A stretch of DNA of 64,000 nucleotides from Novipirellula caenicola (GCF_039545035.1 NZ_BAABRO010000009.1:62001-126000), one strand, 5' to 3'. Numbered from the stretch's first letter, positions 8,649 to 17,598 are shown. Program-made: numbers and translations. The notes: generated from the sequence alone by a model not told the origin.

Positions 8649-9335
8649 ATGCCCGAGTCCGTGATTCCCGAGGAATTGTTTGATTTCCTGCGTGAACTTC
8701 AATCCAACAACCATCGCGATTGGTTCAACGATAACAAGCGACGTTATCAAACCGAGGTGCGGGACCCCGCGGTGGAATTGGTGCGTCAGCTCGAAAAACC
8801 GCTGGCTCGGGCGGCACCGATGCTATCGGCGATTCCGAAACCACATGGCGGATCGGTGATGCGGATCTATCGTGATACTCGGTTCAGCAAAGACAAAACG
8901 CCCTACAAAACCAACGTCGGCATCTCGCTGCGGCATCAAGCCAACACGAATATCCATGCACCTGGCGCCTACATTCATTTTGCTCCGGAAGAGTGTTTCA
9001 TCGGCATGGGCAGCTGGCGGCCGGAGCGAGACGTGTTGTCGGCCATTCGCCAAGCGATCGATGCGAACCCCAAAGCGTGGGTGAAGGTGCGTGATCAAAA
9101 AGCGTTTCGCCAGCACTTTGAATTCACCGGCGAGAAGCTGAAGACAACGCCTCGCGAGTACGACAAAACGCATCCGATGATCGACGATTTGCGAAGGATC
9201 GATTTCATCGCGGTCGCACCGCTGAGCGAAGCAGAAGTGACCAGTCCTGAGATCATCAAGATCTTGATCGATCGCGTGCGTGCGGCGCGGCCATTGATGC
9301 GATTTCTGTGCGATGCAATTGATGTGCCCTACTAA
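8649..9335 (+). CDS. DUF2461 family protein
   Basis: A 228-residue protein. Typical DUF2461/TIGR02453 signatures are FLRELQSNNHRDWFNDNKRRYQ near residues 11-32, VMRIYRDTRFSKDKTPYKTN near residues 77-96, the GAYIHFAPEE segment, and a C-terminal AEVTSPEIIKILIDR. The molecular role of the family is unknown. The ATG at 8649 places the conserved domain right at the N-terminus. It is divergent from nadE across a 165-base gap and lies 21 bases upstream of the membrane sulfatase-like gene, so the two probably share a transcript. Confidence 0.85.
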   Translation: MPESVIPEELFDFLRELQSNNHRDWFNDNKRRYQTEVRDPAVELVRQLEKPLARAAPMLSAIPKPHGGSVMRIYRDTRFSKDKTPYKTNVGISLRHQANTNIHAPGAYIHFAPEECFIGMGSWRPERDVLSAIRQAIDANPKAWVKVRDQKAFRQHFEFTGEKLKTTPREYDKTHPMIDDLRRIDFIAVAPLSEAEVTSPEIIKILIDRVRAARPLMRFLCDAIDVPY

Positions 9336-9356
9336 TCCTTGCCGTCGGGGACAAGC

Positions 9357-11297
9357 ATGAGTGAACTCGGCGATCGCGAACGGCTATTGAGGTACCGATT
9401 GGCGGTGCTTGCGATCTTGATCCCTTTGGGGACGCTAGCGATCGGCGTTCTGTATCCGTCGCTTAGTTCGTCGCCGCCACGATCAATGCTTGCTTGGATT
9501 TCGATTCACAGCTGGATATTGCTGCAATCATTGATCTTGATTTCTCCTGGTTTGTTGGTCGCGTGGCTGCTGCGTCGTCGATTGCCGCGAGTCGGGTTTG
9601 GGGTTGGGTTTGGATGGATGATCCTCGTTCCGGCGGGCGTGCTGTGTGACGCGATTGCGTTCGGCTGGATTTCGGACCGCTTTTTGTCAGCGAAAATTCT
9701 GCGAGTCGCAACCGACTTGCGAGACAGTTTGCTTGCTCACGCCCAGTGGAAATCGATCGCTTCGCCGATGCTGTGGTTCCTAGGATTTGCCGTGACCGTG
9801 ATCGCAGTGTTTTGGATCTCCAGTGCGATCTCGCGATTATGTGTGCGACATCAGACGGTCGCGAAGTGGAGTGGCGGGATCGTCGGGGTTTGTGTTTGTC
9901 TGTTCTCGTTGCCAGCCATCTTGGATTGGCAAACTACGGCGTCTCGTATGCGAGCCACCTCGACGCGGCACCCCTGGGTTGTTTTCCGGATCATCGATTC
10001 CAGCGATGCGGCCGCCTCTAGCAGCAAATCGCGGTTCGCGCCGGTCGCGTTCATGATTCCTCAGGATGGCATTCAGCGTCGCAGCGTCCAGCAGCGCGTG
10101 GCGGGGCTAAATTGGGATGCACTCGCCACCCACGACGAACCGTTTCCTGATGTCGTGGTGGTGGTGCTCGAGTCCTTTCGTCACGAGATGGTCGATGCCG
10201 AAACGATGCCCAATTTGACTCGGCTAGCGAGCGACGGGATTCATTGCCGCAATCACTTTTCAGCAGCGAACGCATCGAACATGGGGATGTTCAGCTTGGT
10301 CAATGGATTGGAGGCGATTTGGTTTGACGAACCGATCCGCTACAGCCCGCTGATGAATCGTTTGTTTCATCAGGCAAGCTACGAATTGGGGCTGTTTGCC
10401 AGCCATGATGATTGGCGACTATTTGCGATGGACGGTTTTTTAAACGAACAGCAATTTGATGTTTTTCAGTGTGAGCCGAAGGGCTGGAGCGAAGTGGATC
10501 GGCGGACCGTTTCGCGAGCGACCGCATTTTTAAATCGCTCGGACTTGGCGGACGCTTCATCGCCGCCGCCGCGATTAGCCGTTGTCTATCTCTACACCAC
10601 CCATGCTGATTATCGTTGTGATCCGGCGGACGAATGGTTTCATCCGGCCGCGGATGATTCGTTTCCGATTCCCTATCGTCCCGAGTTGCGCAATGCGGTT
10701 TGGAACCGCTACAAAAATTGTGCACGCACCGTCGACCGATTGATCCGTCCGCTGTTGGACCGCAACCGAGTGGTGATCGTGACCGGCGATCATGGTGAAG
10801 CTTTTTTGGAAGATGGCACGTGTGGTCATGGAACAAAACTGAGTCGCTATCAAACGATGACACCGGCGATCATTTTCGCTCCCGGCATCACGCCCAAGCA
10901 AATCGATCAGCCGACGATACACGCCGATTTGCTACCAACACTGATTGAGCTGGCGGGGCTGCCGATCAGCGATCCAAGCGTGTTTGATGGCAGTCCAATT
11001 GCGAGCAAAAGCAAGTTGAACAATTCGCGTTGGAAGGAGCGAGTTTTTATGGTCCGCGATTACTTAAGCGACGAAGCTTTGTTAGTGGGACCTCCGACCG
11101 CGTCGATGCAGTCCGAGTCGATTCTAGGAATCGGATGCCGCGTATCGCTTGACGAAAATTGGGTTCGCATCACCAACGCGATCAGCGAATCGGGTGACAG
11201 GGTGACCGATATCTCGGATTTCGAGGACGCATCGAATAAAAAAATAAATTCGCAAATCCTGCAGGAATGGCTAAAGAAACGGTTTGATCGAGGCTGA
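9357..11297 (+). CDS. Membrane-anchored sulfatase-fold protein, YejM/PbgA- or LtaS-like
   Basis: A 646-residue protein with about five hydrophobic helices in the first 190 residues, then an outward-facing domain of the alkaline-phosphatase/sulfatase superfamily. Visible are VVVVLESFRHEM (metal-binding Glu near residue 270), the segment ANASNMGMFSLVNG (about 302-315) in the place of the nucleophile loop, and VTGDHGEAFLEDGTCGHGTKL (about 475-493) with the Asp-His and His-Gly-Thr ligands. Five helices plus this domain is the layout of YejM/PbgA and lipoteichoic acid synthases. The nucleophile loop lacks a clear Thr and resembles YejM more than LtaS, so a regulatory or non-transferase role is possible. 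The ATG at 9357 has GGGGA six bases upstream; an in-frame TTG at 9339 is less likely. Confidence 0.75.
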   Translation: MSELGDRERLLRYRLAVLAILIPLGTLAIGVLYPSLSSSPPRSMLAWISIHSWILLQSLILISPGLLVAWLLRRRLPRVGFGVGFGWMILVPAGVLCDAIAFGWISDRFLSAKILRVATDLRDSLLAHAQWKSIASPMLWFLGFAVTVIAVFWISSAISRLCVRHQTVAKWSGGIVGVCVCLFSLPAILDWQTTASRMRATSTRHPWVVFRIIDSSDAAASSSKSRFAPVAFMIPQDGIQRRSVQQRVAGLNWDALATHDEPFPDVVVVVLESFRHEMVDAETMPNLTRLASDGIHCRNHFSAANASNMGMFSLVNGLEAIWFDEPIRYSPLMNRLFHQASYELGLFASHDDWRLFAMDGFLNEQQFDVFQCEPKGWSEVDRRTVSRATAFLNRSDLADASSPPPRLAVVYLYTTHADYRCDPADEWFHPAADDSFPIPYRPELRNAVWNRYKNCARTVDRLIRPLLDRNRVVIVTGDHGEAFLEDGTCGHGTKLSRYQTMTPAIIFAPGITPKQIDQPTIHADLLPTLIELAGLPISDPSVFDGSPIASKSKLNNSRWKERVFMVRDYLSDEALLVGPPTASMQSESILGIGCRVSLDENWVRITNAISESGDRVTDISDFEDASNKKINSQILQEWLKKRFDRG

Positions 11298-11510
11298 AAA
11301 TCGGTGACGGCGTCACCATTCTGACTTATTCGTCTTTCTCTGAAACCTTTGCTTCGCCTAGACTGCCCGCGTCGACTCGTTGGTTTGCAAACGCTCGGTG
11401 GCAAAGATTGTCATCAATGATTGCAAACGAAAGTATGCTCGCAAGCGAAAACGACGAGACGATCGATCACAGAGTCGAAATTAGTACGGATGCTAGGGGA
11501 GTGCTGCGGC

Positions 11511-12866
11511 ATGGAAGCCGGATTTTTATTGCGACGTTTCGTCATCGTGGCGGTTGGTTTTGCAGCAACCTTTGGGATTGCTAGCTCATCCAACGCAGCG
11601 AACTTTCGGACTCAAAACTTTTTGATCCATGCTCCCGACGCTCATTTGGCTCAGGCCGTGGGCGAAGCCGCCGAGCGTTATCGCAACGACTTGGCAACCT
11701 ATTGGCTTGGGGCTCCGTTGCCCCCATGGCCGGTGCCATGTCCGGTTCGCGTCGTGTCGGGGCCAAGATTAGCAGCCCAAGGCGTGACGACGTACAACCG
11801 TTCGCCGGTTCGTGATTTCCAAATGGAAGTCGTCGGAACTCCAGAGCGAATTCTCGACAGCGTCTTGCCTCACGAAGTCACCCACACGATTTTGGCCACT
11901 CACTTTGGTCGTCCACTGCCGCGTTGGGCAGACGAAGGAATTTGCACCACGGTCGAACACGACTCGGAGCGTCAAAAGCACGAAGCCAAACTGCGAGAGT
12001 TCTTGGGAACCCGTCGCGGGATCGCGATGAACAAGTTGTTTCTGTTGACCGAATATCCAAGCGATGTGTTGCCGATGTACGCCCAAGGCTACTCGGTTTG
12101 CCGCTTTTTGATCGAACAGGACAGCCCGCAGACGTTTATCAAATTCTTGCAAGATTACATGCAGCATCCGTCGTGGACGGCTAACGTACGCAAGCACTAC
12201 GGCTACGAATCGCTGGCCGAGCTGCAGGATTATTGGCTCGCCTGGGTGGCTGCTGGCAGCGGTCCGGTCGAAAAGTTTGCCAAACGCAACTTGAACGACC
12301 GCGGATACAACAATTCGGGCTCCAACATCGATGTCGCAGCTAACGGCAACGGGAATGGCAACCATGTCGCCATCAATTCACCATCCAATTCGCGAGCCCC
12401 GTCCAACTCATCGGCACCGGCAAACTCGCTCGCAGGCGGTTCACCCGCAGGCCGATTTGCCAACGCGAGCGGCGTCCAGCTCGCTCAGCTTGAAACTCCT
12501 TCGGCATCCTCATCGGCATCGCCTGCAACCGCGTTGGCCAGCACCCAGCCGAGTGGTTGGTACCAACGTCGCAAACTAGAGGGCGAGGACCAAGTCCGTC
12601 CGCTGCAAGGCAGCCAACCTGCGGCGACCAAAGTGGCCGGTACGATGGCCTCGGATCGTCTATTGCCTCCGTCGGTTCGCGGTAGCGGCCCCTATTCGGC
12701 GGCTCAACCGCAACCAGAACAATCGTTCTCGCGGGGCGGAATCGCGCTGCGTCCGACGAATCCCGCCGCGGGTTCGAGCTATTCCGGCGGCTCCAGCTAT
12801 TCGGGCAGCTCCAGCTATCCTGGGGGCTCGGACATTCGCCAGCCGCCGCAATCGCTTCTCCGCTGA
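11511..12866 (+). CDS. Secreted HExxH metallopeptidase-like protein with low-complexity tail
   Basis: A 451-residue protein. A signal peptide (MEAGFLLRRFVIVAVG to about SSNA, residues 1-28) precedes a gluzincin-like domain with HEVTH at residues 121-125 and a probable third ligand Glu142 in WADEG, followed by an LPMYAQGYSVCRFLIEQ helix as seen in M1/DUF1570-type peptidases. From about residue 265 the chain becomes Asn/Ser/Ala/Pro-rich, and it ends in SYSGGSSYSGSS-type repeats, probably a disordered linker or wall-associated tail. The ATG at 11511 has AGGGGAG about nine bases before it and puts the signal peptide first; starts at 11490 and 11421 add a charged leader. It probably acts outside the cytoplasm; the substrate is unknown. 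A hairpin terminator follows at 12895. Confidence 0.72.
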   Translation: MEAGFLLRRFVIVAVGFAATFGIASSSNAANFRTQNFLIHAPDAHLAQAVGEAAERYRNDLATYWLGAPLPPWPVPCPVRVVSGPRLAAQGVTTYNRSPVRDFQMEVVGTPERILDSVLPHEVTHTILATHFGRPLPRWADEGICTTVEHDSERQKHEAKLREFLGTRRGIAMNKLFLLTEYPSDVLPMYAQGYSVCRFLIEQDSPQTFIKFLQDYMQHPSWTANVRKHYGYESLAELQDYWLAWVAAGSGPVEKFAKRNLNDRGYNNSGSNIDVAANGNGNGNHVAINSPSNSRAPSNSSAPANSLAGGSPAGRFANASGVQLAQLETPSASSSASPATALASTQPSGWYQRRKLEGEDQVRPLQGSQPAATKVAGTMASDRLLPPSVRGSGPYSAAQPQPEQSFSRGGIALRPTNPAAGSSYSGGSSYSGSSSYPGGSDIRQPPQSLLR

Positions 12867-12894
12867 CCAAATCGCGGGGTAAAGGATTCCCTTC

Positions 12895-12920
12895 AAAAAC
12901 CGTTCGATACGAAGGTTTTT
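12895..12920 (+). terminator. Rho-independent-type terminator after the peptidase gene
   Basis: AAAAACC(G)TTCG pairs with CGAAGGTTTTT around a three-base loop, with one bulged G. It starts 28 bases after the stop of the peptidase gene and ends in five T. The stem is short and A/T-rich at its base, so efficiency is uncertain. Confidence 0.55.
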
Positions 12921-13027
12921 GGGGATGACTACCAAAACAACGCCAAACATGCTATTTTCTCACGCTCAATAGAACTCTGTGAGAGAATTCTCCGTCAATA
13001 TTACGCTTTCCTCGACTGTATCGATTC

Positions 13028-13126
13028 ATGGCTAAACCACATCACAAGCTGAAAAAAGCTAACCACGGCCAACGTCCGGCCAACGCAAAAGCTCGCAAAG
13101 CAAAGCGTCGTAAAGTTAAAACCTAA
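13028..13126 (+). CDS. Small very basic 32-residue protein
   Basis: The frame ATG (13028) to TAA (13124) codes for 32 residues beginning MAKPHHKLKKANHGQR and ending AKARKAKRRKVKT. About 40 percent of the residues are Lys or Arg, with three His and no acidic residue at all. It sits 34 bases before the FabZ-like gene on the same strand and after a terminator, so it may be the first gene of a two-gene operon. The composition resembles short ribosome-associated proteins such as bTHX, but I cannot place it in a named family. The complete lack of acidic residues over 32 codons argues that it is a real gene rather than chance. Confidence 0.7.
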   Translation: MAKPHHKLKKANHGQRPANAKARKAKRRKVKT

Positions 13127-13160
13127 TCTACCGCTGCCCGCACAACTAACGGAGCAGTTC

Positions 13161-13688
13161 GTGGCTAAAAGCGATCTAATCGTCGATTTGGCGCTGCTGG
13201 ACCTCGATAATCCCATTGCGGATATCGAGGACATTCGCAAGCTAAATCCGCAACGTTTCGAGATGGAACATCTAACCGGGATCCTCTACGAGGACACCGA
13301 ACGCTTGGTGTGCGCCGGTTATAAAGACATTACCGAAGACGAGTTCTGGGTGCGCGGCCATATGCCTGGCATGCCGATCATGCCCGGAGTGATCCAGCTG
13401 GAAGCGGTCGCACAGCTGTCGAGCTACTTTACCCAGCGACACGATTTGCTCGGAGCCGCGATGGTCGGCTTTGGCGGGCTCGACGAAGCGCGTTTTCGTG
13501 GCGTTGTCACCCCCGGTGACAAGCTGATTCTGTTGATCGAGCTGCAAAAGGCACGTCGGGGACGGATGATCGTCGCCAAATTCCAAGGCGTTGTCGACGG
13601 CAACCTGGTGGTCGACGGTATCCTGCGAGGCATCCCGATCCCGATCGATTCGGTCAAAAAGCACCTCGCGTCACGCCAATCGCAGTAG
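13161..13688 (+). CDS. FabZ-like 3-hydroxyacyl-ACP dehydratase family protein
   Basis: A 175-residue hot-dog-fold protein. The motif FWVRGHMPGMPIMPGVIQLEA (about residues 62-83) matches the FabA/FabZ core, with the catalytic His in GHMPG and the Glu in QLEAVAQ both kept. The start is GTG at 13161 with GGAG six bases upstream. Typical FabZ is about 150 residues; this protein has an N-terminal extension of about 20-25 residues. It presumably dehydrates 3-hydroxyacyl-ACP in fatty acid synthesis or a related lipid pathway, but whether it is the housekeeping copy cannot be told here. It follows the 32-residue basic protein. Confidence 0.85.
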   Translation: MAKSDLIVDLALLDLDNPIADIEDIRKLNPQRFEMEHLTGILYEDTERLVCAGYKDITEDEFWVRGHMPGMPIMPGVIQLEAVAQLSSYFTQRHDLLGAAMVGFGGLDEARFRGVVTPGDKLILLIELQKARRGRMIVAKFQGVVDGNLVVDGILRGIPIPIDSVKKHLASRQSQ

Positions 13689-13801
13689 TCGGTTTGCGGG
13701 CCTATCGTGCCTGCAGCAGGCTTTGGCGTCATCAAAAGAGCGGCGCTTGCAACCTCAGGCGGATGCCAGTTCAGACACGTGCCGCTTACACACGTGCCAG
13801 T

Positions 13802-14917
13802 TCACACTCGCGACTGCTCGGTCAATTGGCGGACCATTTCTGCCGCATCATTGGTCTGCTGGAAAATAGAGCGTTGGCATTCCGACCAACCGTTTCTCGC
13901 GGCGATCTCTTTGACAAACCCCAGTTCGCTTTCGCAGCCCAGATCGATCGCCACGTCACGTAGTTGATCGACCAGGCGGCAAGCGATCGTGACGACTGGT
14001 TCGACGCGATAGTCGCGTGTGTTGACCAGGCTGGCGGAGCTTCCGAACCGCGCAGCTCGCCATTTGTTTTGACGCACCATCATCGGGTGGCAATCAAATT
14101 GGTAGGTTCCCTCGTCAATTTCGTCACTCAGGTGTTTGACCAGACATTGGATCAACGCCGCCAATCCGCACACCGAGTCGATGTCGCCTGGCATGTCGCA
14201 GACGCGGACTTCGACCGTGCCGAAATTGTGATGTGGTCGTACGTCCCACCAAATCTCGCGGATCGTGTTGATGAATCCGGTTTCGACCATGTGGTTCACC
14301 AACCAAACATACTCGCTCCAGTTCCGCATCAGCGTCGGCAATCCGGCGGTCGGTAAACCTTCCATCAATTTGGATCGGTGCGAGTGCAGTCCGGTGTCAC
14401 GCGTTTGCCAGTAGGGGCTGCTGGTCGAAAGCGCCAACAACATCGGCAGGTATTGCATGATCCGGTCGCAGATCATCACCGCCTTGTCGCCGCTGTCGAC
14501 GCCGACATGAACATGCAAACCAAAGGTGATCATACGTCTTGCAAGCTCTTGCAACAATTCCAACAAGTTCATGTACCGCTCGGTCGGCGTGACCTCTTGG
14601 TTTTCCCAGCGGCTAAACGGATGCGTGGATCCCCACCACAATCGCATGTCCAACGAATCGGCGGCGGTTTGCACGTGCCGGATTTTGCCGACCAAGTCCT
14701 CGCGGATCTCGCCCACATTGTTGCAAACCCCGCTGATGACTTCGACGCAGCACTGCATCAATTCGGGTTTGACGGTCTTATGAAGTTCTTCGGGAATCTG
14801 CTTGAGCAGCGTTTCGCAGCCGTTCACCAGTTCCATCGTTTTGCCGTCACAGAGTCCCATTTCGATTTCGACGCCGATTGTCGGGGTCGGATTCGAGTTA
14901 AAGATCAACTTGGCCAT
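13802..14917 (-). CDS. YbdK-type carboxylate-amine ligase (glutamate-cysteine ligase family 2)
   Basis: A 371-residue protein, the usual length for YbdK/GCS2 (E. coli YbdK is 372). Motifs are TIGVEIEMGL at the N-terminus (ATP and Mg ligand Glu residues), ELMQCCVEVISGVC, WWGSTHPFSRW, TFGLHVHVGVDSGDKA, and RPHHNFGTVEVRVCDMP. The family joins glutamate with cysteine or another amine using ATP; family members show weak glutamate-cysteine ligase activity, and the true substrate in this organism is unknown. The ATG at 14917 has a GGAG about nine bases upstream. It is the last gene of the minus-strand metabolic run, 90 bases beyond the amidohydrolase stop. Confidence 0.9.
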   Translation of the reverse strand: MAKLIFNSNPTPTIGVEIEMGLCDGKTMELVNGCETLLKQIPEELHKTVKPELMQCCVEVISGVCNNVGEIREDLVGKIRHVQTAADSLDMRLWWGSTHPFSRWENQEVTPTERYMNLLELLQELARRMITFGLHVHVGVDSGDKAVMICDRIMQYLPMLLALSTSSPYWQTRDTGLHSHRSKLMEGLPTAGLPTLMRNWSEYVWLVNHMVETGFINTIREIWWDVRPHHNFGTVEVRVCDMPGDIDSVCGLAALIQCLVKHLSDEIDEGTYQFDCHPMMVRQNKWRAARFGSSASLVNTRDYRVEPVVTIACRLVDQLRDVAIDLGCESELGFVKEIAARNGWSECQRSIFQQTNDAAEMVRQLTEQSRV

Positions 14918-15007
14918 GGGCGTCGTCTCCGCAAAAAATCGTTACAAGTAACGTGGGGTGTGCGATTGCGGTGCCATCGTCTGTGCGACATCACGCAACC
15001 AATGTCG

Positions 15008-16246
15008 CTATACGTTTGCATTGGGAACCGGACTGCGATTCGGATCGAAGTAAGCAATCACGGAGGCGGCGAAAAGTTTGGCACCGACCATGATCGCTCG
15101 CTCGTCGATGTCAAATGCAGGGGTATGTAGCGGAGCGTGGCCAACTTGATCGCCTGCGACACCAAGCCGAAACATCGCTCCGGGAATTTGTTTTAGGTAA
15201 TACGAAAAATCCTCGCTGCCCATACTCGGTTCATCGATCCATTCGATGGCACCGGCACTGAACGCCGCGGTCGCGGTGTCGGCTAAGAGGTCCACGAGCG
15301 AGTCGTCGTTGACCACAGCGGGTGCGGAAAATCCAAGCTCCATTTTGACTTTGCAATTGTTTTCGATCTCGGTTGCTTGGCAGACGTCTTCGAGTGTTTC
15401 CAGTGCAATGCGTCGCGAGTGGGCGTCCAGCGATCGCAGCGAGCCGGACAGCGAAGCCGAATCGGGAATCACATTGGTGCTATGCCCGGCGTGCAGTTGC
15501 CCCACCGAAAACACGACGGTTTGGTGAGCGTTGACGGTGCGTCCGAGTCGTCGAAATGCCGATTGCACCCAGTGCGTGATCGCATCGATCGGATCGTTCG
15601 TCAGATGCGGGCGGGCTCCGTGACCGCCGTTGCCATGGATGGTGACATGCACTGCATCACAGGCCGCCGTCAACGTGCCGTGACGAAGCCCGATGCAGCC
15701 CACCGAACGTGTCGGATCGACATGCAAGGCTAAGATCGCATCAATGTCTCGTAGTGCATGATGGTGGATCATGTAACGTGCCCCCGTCGCCAGTTCTTCG
15801 GATGGCTGCAAAACGGCGCGCACCGCGATCGGCCAAGGCAGACGGTTCGCTTGATGCATCGCACTTAGGATGTGCATCGCGGCAACGACCACGGTCGCGT
15901 GGACATCATGGCCGCACGCATGCATCACCCCGTCACACGTGCTGCGGTAATCGACCGCTTTGGCATCATTGATCGGTAAGGCGTCAATGTCACCGCGAAT
16001 CGCCATCCAACGATCCGGTTCGTGTTTAAAAGTCACCAAGTCGGCCGTCAAACCACGCTGGTCGACCGGAATGTGAGTCGGCAATCCAAGTTTCGTCAAT
16101 GCGCACGTCAAGTATTCGGTCGTTTGATACTCGGCATCCGATAGCTCGGGGTGTTGATGCAAATAGCGACGCATCGAAATCCACTCGGGGTGCAGCGGTT
16201 CTGCGACCTTGGTTAGTTGCGGTAGCCAGGTTTGTGAGTCAGTCAT
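15008..16246 (-). CDS. M20 family amidohydrolase (hippurate/IAA-amino acid hydrolase type)
   Basis: The 412-residue metallo-amidohydrolase splits N-acyl amino acids. Motifs in order are LHQHPELSDAEYQTTE, the RGDIDALPI metal site, MHACGHDVHATV, VLQPSEELATGARYMI (catalytic and bridging Glu pair), GGHGARPH (dimerisation-domain His), and a C-terminal SMGSEDFSYYL metal-binding segment. These fit the M20D subfamily. I took the ATG at 16246, where family homology begins; a longer frame to 16435 would overlap the mutarotase gene and has no conserved residues. The natural substrate cannot be read from the sequence. Confidence 0.9.
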   Translation of the reverse strand: MTDSQTWLPQLTKVAEPLHPEWISMRRYLHQHPELSDAEYQTTEYLTCALTKLGLPTHIPVDQRGLTADLVTFKHEPDRWMAIRGDIDALPINDAKAVDYRSTCDGVMHACGHDVHATVVVAAMHILSAMHQANRLPWPIAVRAVLQPSEELATGARYMIHHHALRDIDAILALHVDPTRSVGCIGLRHGTLTAACDAVHVTIHGNGGHGARPHLTNDPIDAITHWVQSAFRRLGRTVNAHQTVVFSVGQLHAGHSTNVIPDSASLSGSLRSLDAHSRRIALETLEDVCQATEIENNCKVKMELGFSAPAVVNDDSLVDLLADTATAAFSAGAIEWIDEPSMGSEDFSYYLKQIPGAMFRLGVAGDQVGHAPLHTPAFDIDERAIMVGAKLFAASVIAYFDPNRSPVPNANV

Positions 16247-16326
16247 AGCAGTGGGGTGAGCAATTGTGATGCCAGTTCGCGTCGTTTCGTGACCGAGGCA
16301 GTCAAGAAACCGTTCCGACGCGTTTT

Positions 16327-17211
16327 CTAAGGAAACAGCGAAACCACGGCGGTCATGACATGCGAATCGCCTGGATTCAATGTTGGCTGCAATGGAGCCG
16401 TATTGGCGGTTTCGATACAGGCCATCGATTGCCATTCGTGGTCGCCAAAATCAGGCATCGCAGCACTTTTGTTGATCCACGGATTCCACACGACGGTGCA
16501 CAGCGAATTGGTTTTTGAGATTTGGATCGACCGTGCCAACGCCAAATCACGCAGGGTGCAGGTTTCGGTGGTGTTGAGGTAGACGCGGTCACATTCGCCA
16601 TTGAACCGTATTGATTCGTCGGTGGCCGGTTTCTGTTTCATGCCATCGACCTTGTCGATGTAAGCGGCCGACTCGAGACCCTCGATGACCACTTGATGGA
16701 TATCTTCGATGGCAAGGTACGTGTGCAGTGCTTCCTCGAATGACACCGCTTCGCTTGATTGATCCGACAGGGTCACGCTTAGCGACATGCCAAGCGACCG
16801 CCCGAACGTGGCTGTGTACGTCAGTTCGAAGTTGCCAATCGTGATGCCGAGCGTCAGTGCGACATCGCCGTCGTCATTGATTTCGGTGGCAAGCAGATTC
16901 CAGGTCCGGATTCGCGCATAACCGTGCCCCGGAGCGGTGGGGTCCGCTGCGTTTGCACCAAACCAAGGAAAACAAATTGGGACGCCGCCCCGGATCGCCT
17001 TGCCTTCAGCGAATTCCGATTTTTGGCTCATCCACAGCACGGGTAATTGATTGTGGGGTTGAAAGTGAGTGATGTGGGACCCATGTAAATAGATCTCGCC
17101 GTCGCAACGATCGGTGTGGACGATCGCTTTGACGAGCCCGCCATTTCCCTCGGCAAACCGAAGTCCGGGGACCAAGAATTGAGGCGCTAATTGATCAACG
17201 CTGGGCTGCAT
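16327..17211 (-). CDS. D-hexose-6-phosphate mutarotase (YeaD-type aldose 1-epimerase)
   Basis: A 294-residue beta-sandwich protein with the YeaD hallmarks: GEIYLHGSHITHFQP, PVLWMSQKSEF, AIRGGVPICFPWFG, GHGYARIRTW (catalytic His), SFEEALHTYLAI, and VVWNPWINKSAAM with DFGDHEWQSMACIE (catalytic Glu) near the end. The family interconverts the anomers of glucose-6-phosphate or related sugars. The ATG at 17211 is favoured; a TTG at 17223 is also in frame. It lies 80 bases upstream of the M20 gene and is probably co-transcribed with it. Confidence 0.9.
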   Translation of the reverse strand: MQPSVDQLAPQFLVPGLRFAEGNGGLVKAIVHTDRCDGEIYLHGSHITHFQPHNQLPVLWMSQKSEFAEGKAIRGGVPICFPWFGANAADPTAPGHGYARIRTWNLLATEINDDGDVALTLGITIGNFELTYTATFGRSLGMSLSVTLSDQSSEAVSFEEALHTYLAIEDIHQVVIEGLESAAYIDKVDGMKQKPATDESIRFNGECDRVYLNTTETCTLRDLALARSIQISKTNSLCTVVWNPWINKSAAMPDFGDHEWQSMACIETANTAPLQPTLNPGDSHVMTAVVSLFP

Positions 17212-17251
17212 GGTGAATGCCAAACAAACGAGTTAGAAACGCCGGACTGAA

Positions 17252-17406
17252 CGTAGCGAAACTTGTCAACGGCTGGTTGATTAATCGTACGACGGACTTC
17301 CTCGTCCGTCGAATACACCATTGACGGACTTGGAAGTCCATCATACGACCCTTGCCGCACGAAACTTCACTAAATCAACAAGCCGTTAACGGCTTGTTGA
17401 TTTAAT
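17252..17406. repeat. Nested palindromic element, copy 3
   Basis: The element sits in the 387-base gap 17212-17598, which has no convincing gene. It opens with CGTAGCG, as copy 4 at 25701 does, and both share a core of about 100 bases (ATCGTACGA, GGACTTCCT, GTCCGTCGAATACACCA, GGAAGTCCATC, ACGACCCTTGCCGCA, AACTTCACTAAATCAACAAG). The inner arms here (GGACTTCCTCGTCCGTC against GACGGACTTGGAAGTCC) have one mismatch. The remainder of the gap (17407-17598) holds shorter GC-rich inverted repeats such as CGGGAC...GTCCCG and nothing else that I recognise. Confidence 0.8.
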
Positions 17407-17598
17407 CCAAATGTCAATCGGAATGGTGAGCCGTGGCCGTAAGGCACCGGGACTTGCTTGGGACCCGGCCGCTGACGCGAGAGCGGCTCATTAAACCAAC
17501 AACCCGTCGAGAGTCCCGGCTCGAAGGAAGACTTTCCAAAGCATACCTTCGGCAAGTCCTTCCGCTTTTCAGTGTACCCGCTGAATCGTCACGCCGCG

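Noticed and set aside
10300-10863. Minus-strand frame of 187 codons
   Set aside because: Shadow of the sulfatase-fold gene; Arg/Pro/His-rich with no motif.
13745-13815. GCCAGTTCA/ACACGTGCC repeats near 13760-13805
   Set aside because: Only two imperfect short copies in a small convergent gap; too little to call an element.
14378-15130. Plus-strand frame of 250 codons
   Set aside because: Antisense to the YbdK-type ligase, whose motifs and start are clear; no independent support.
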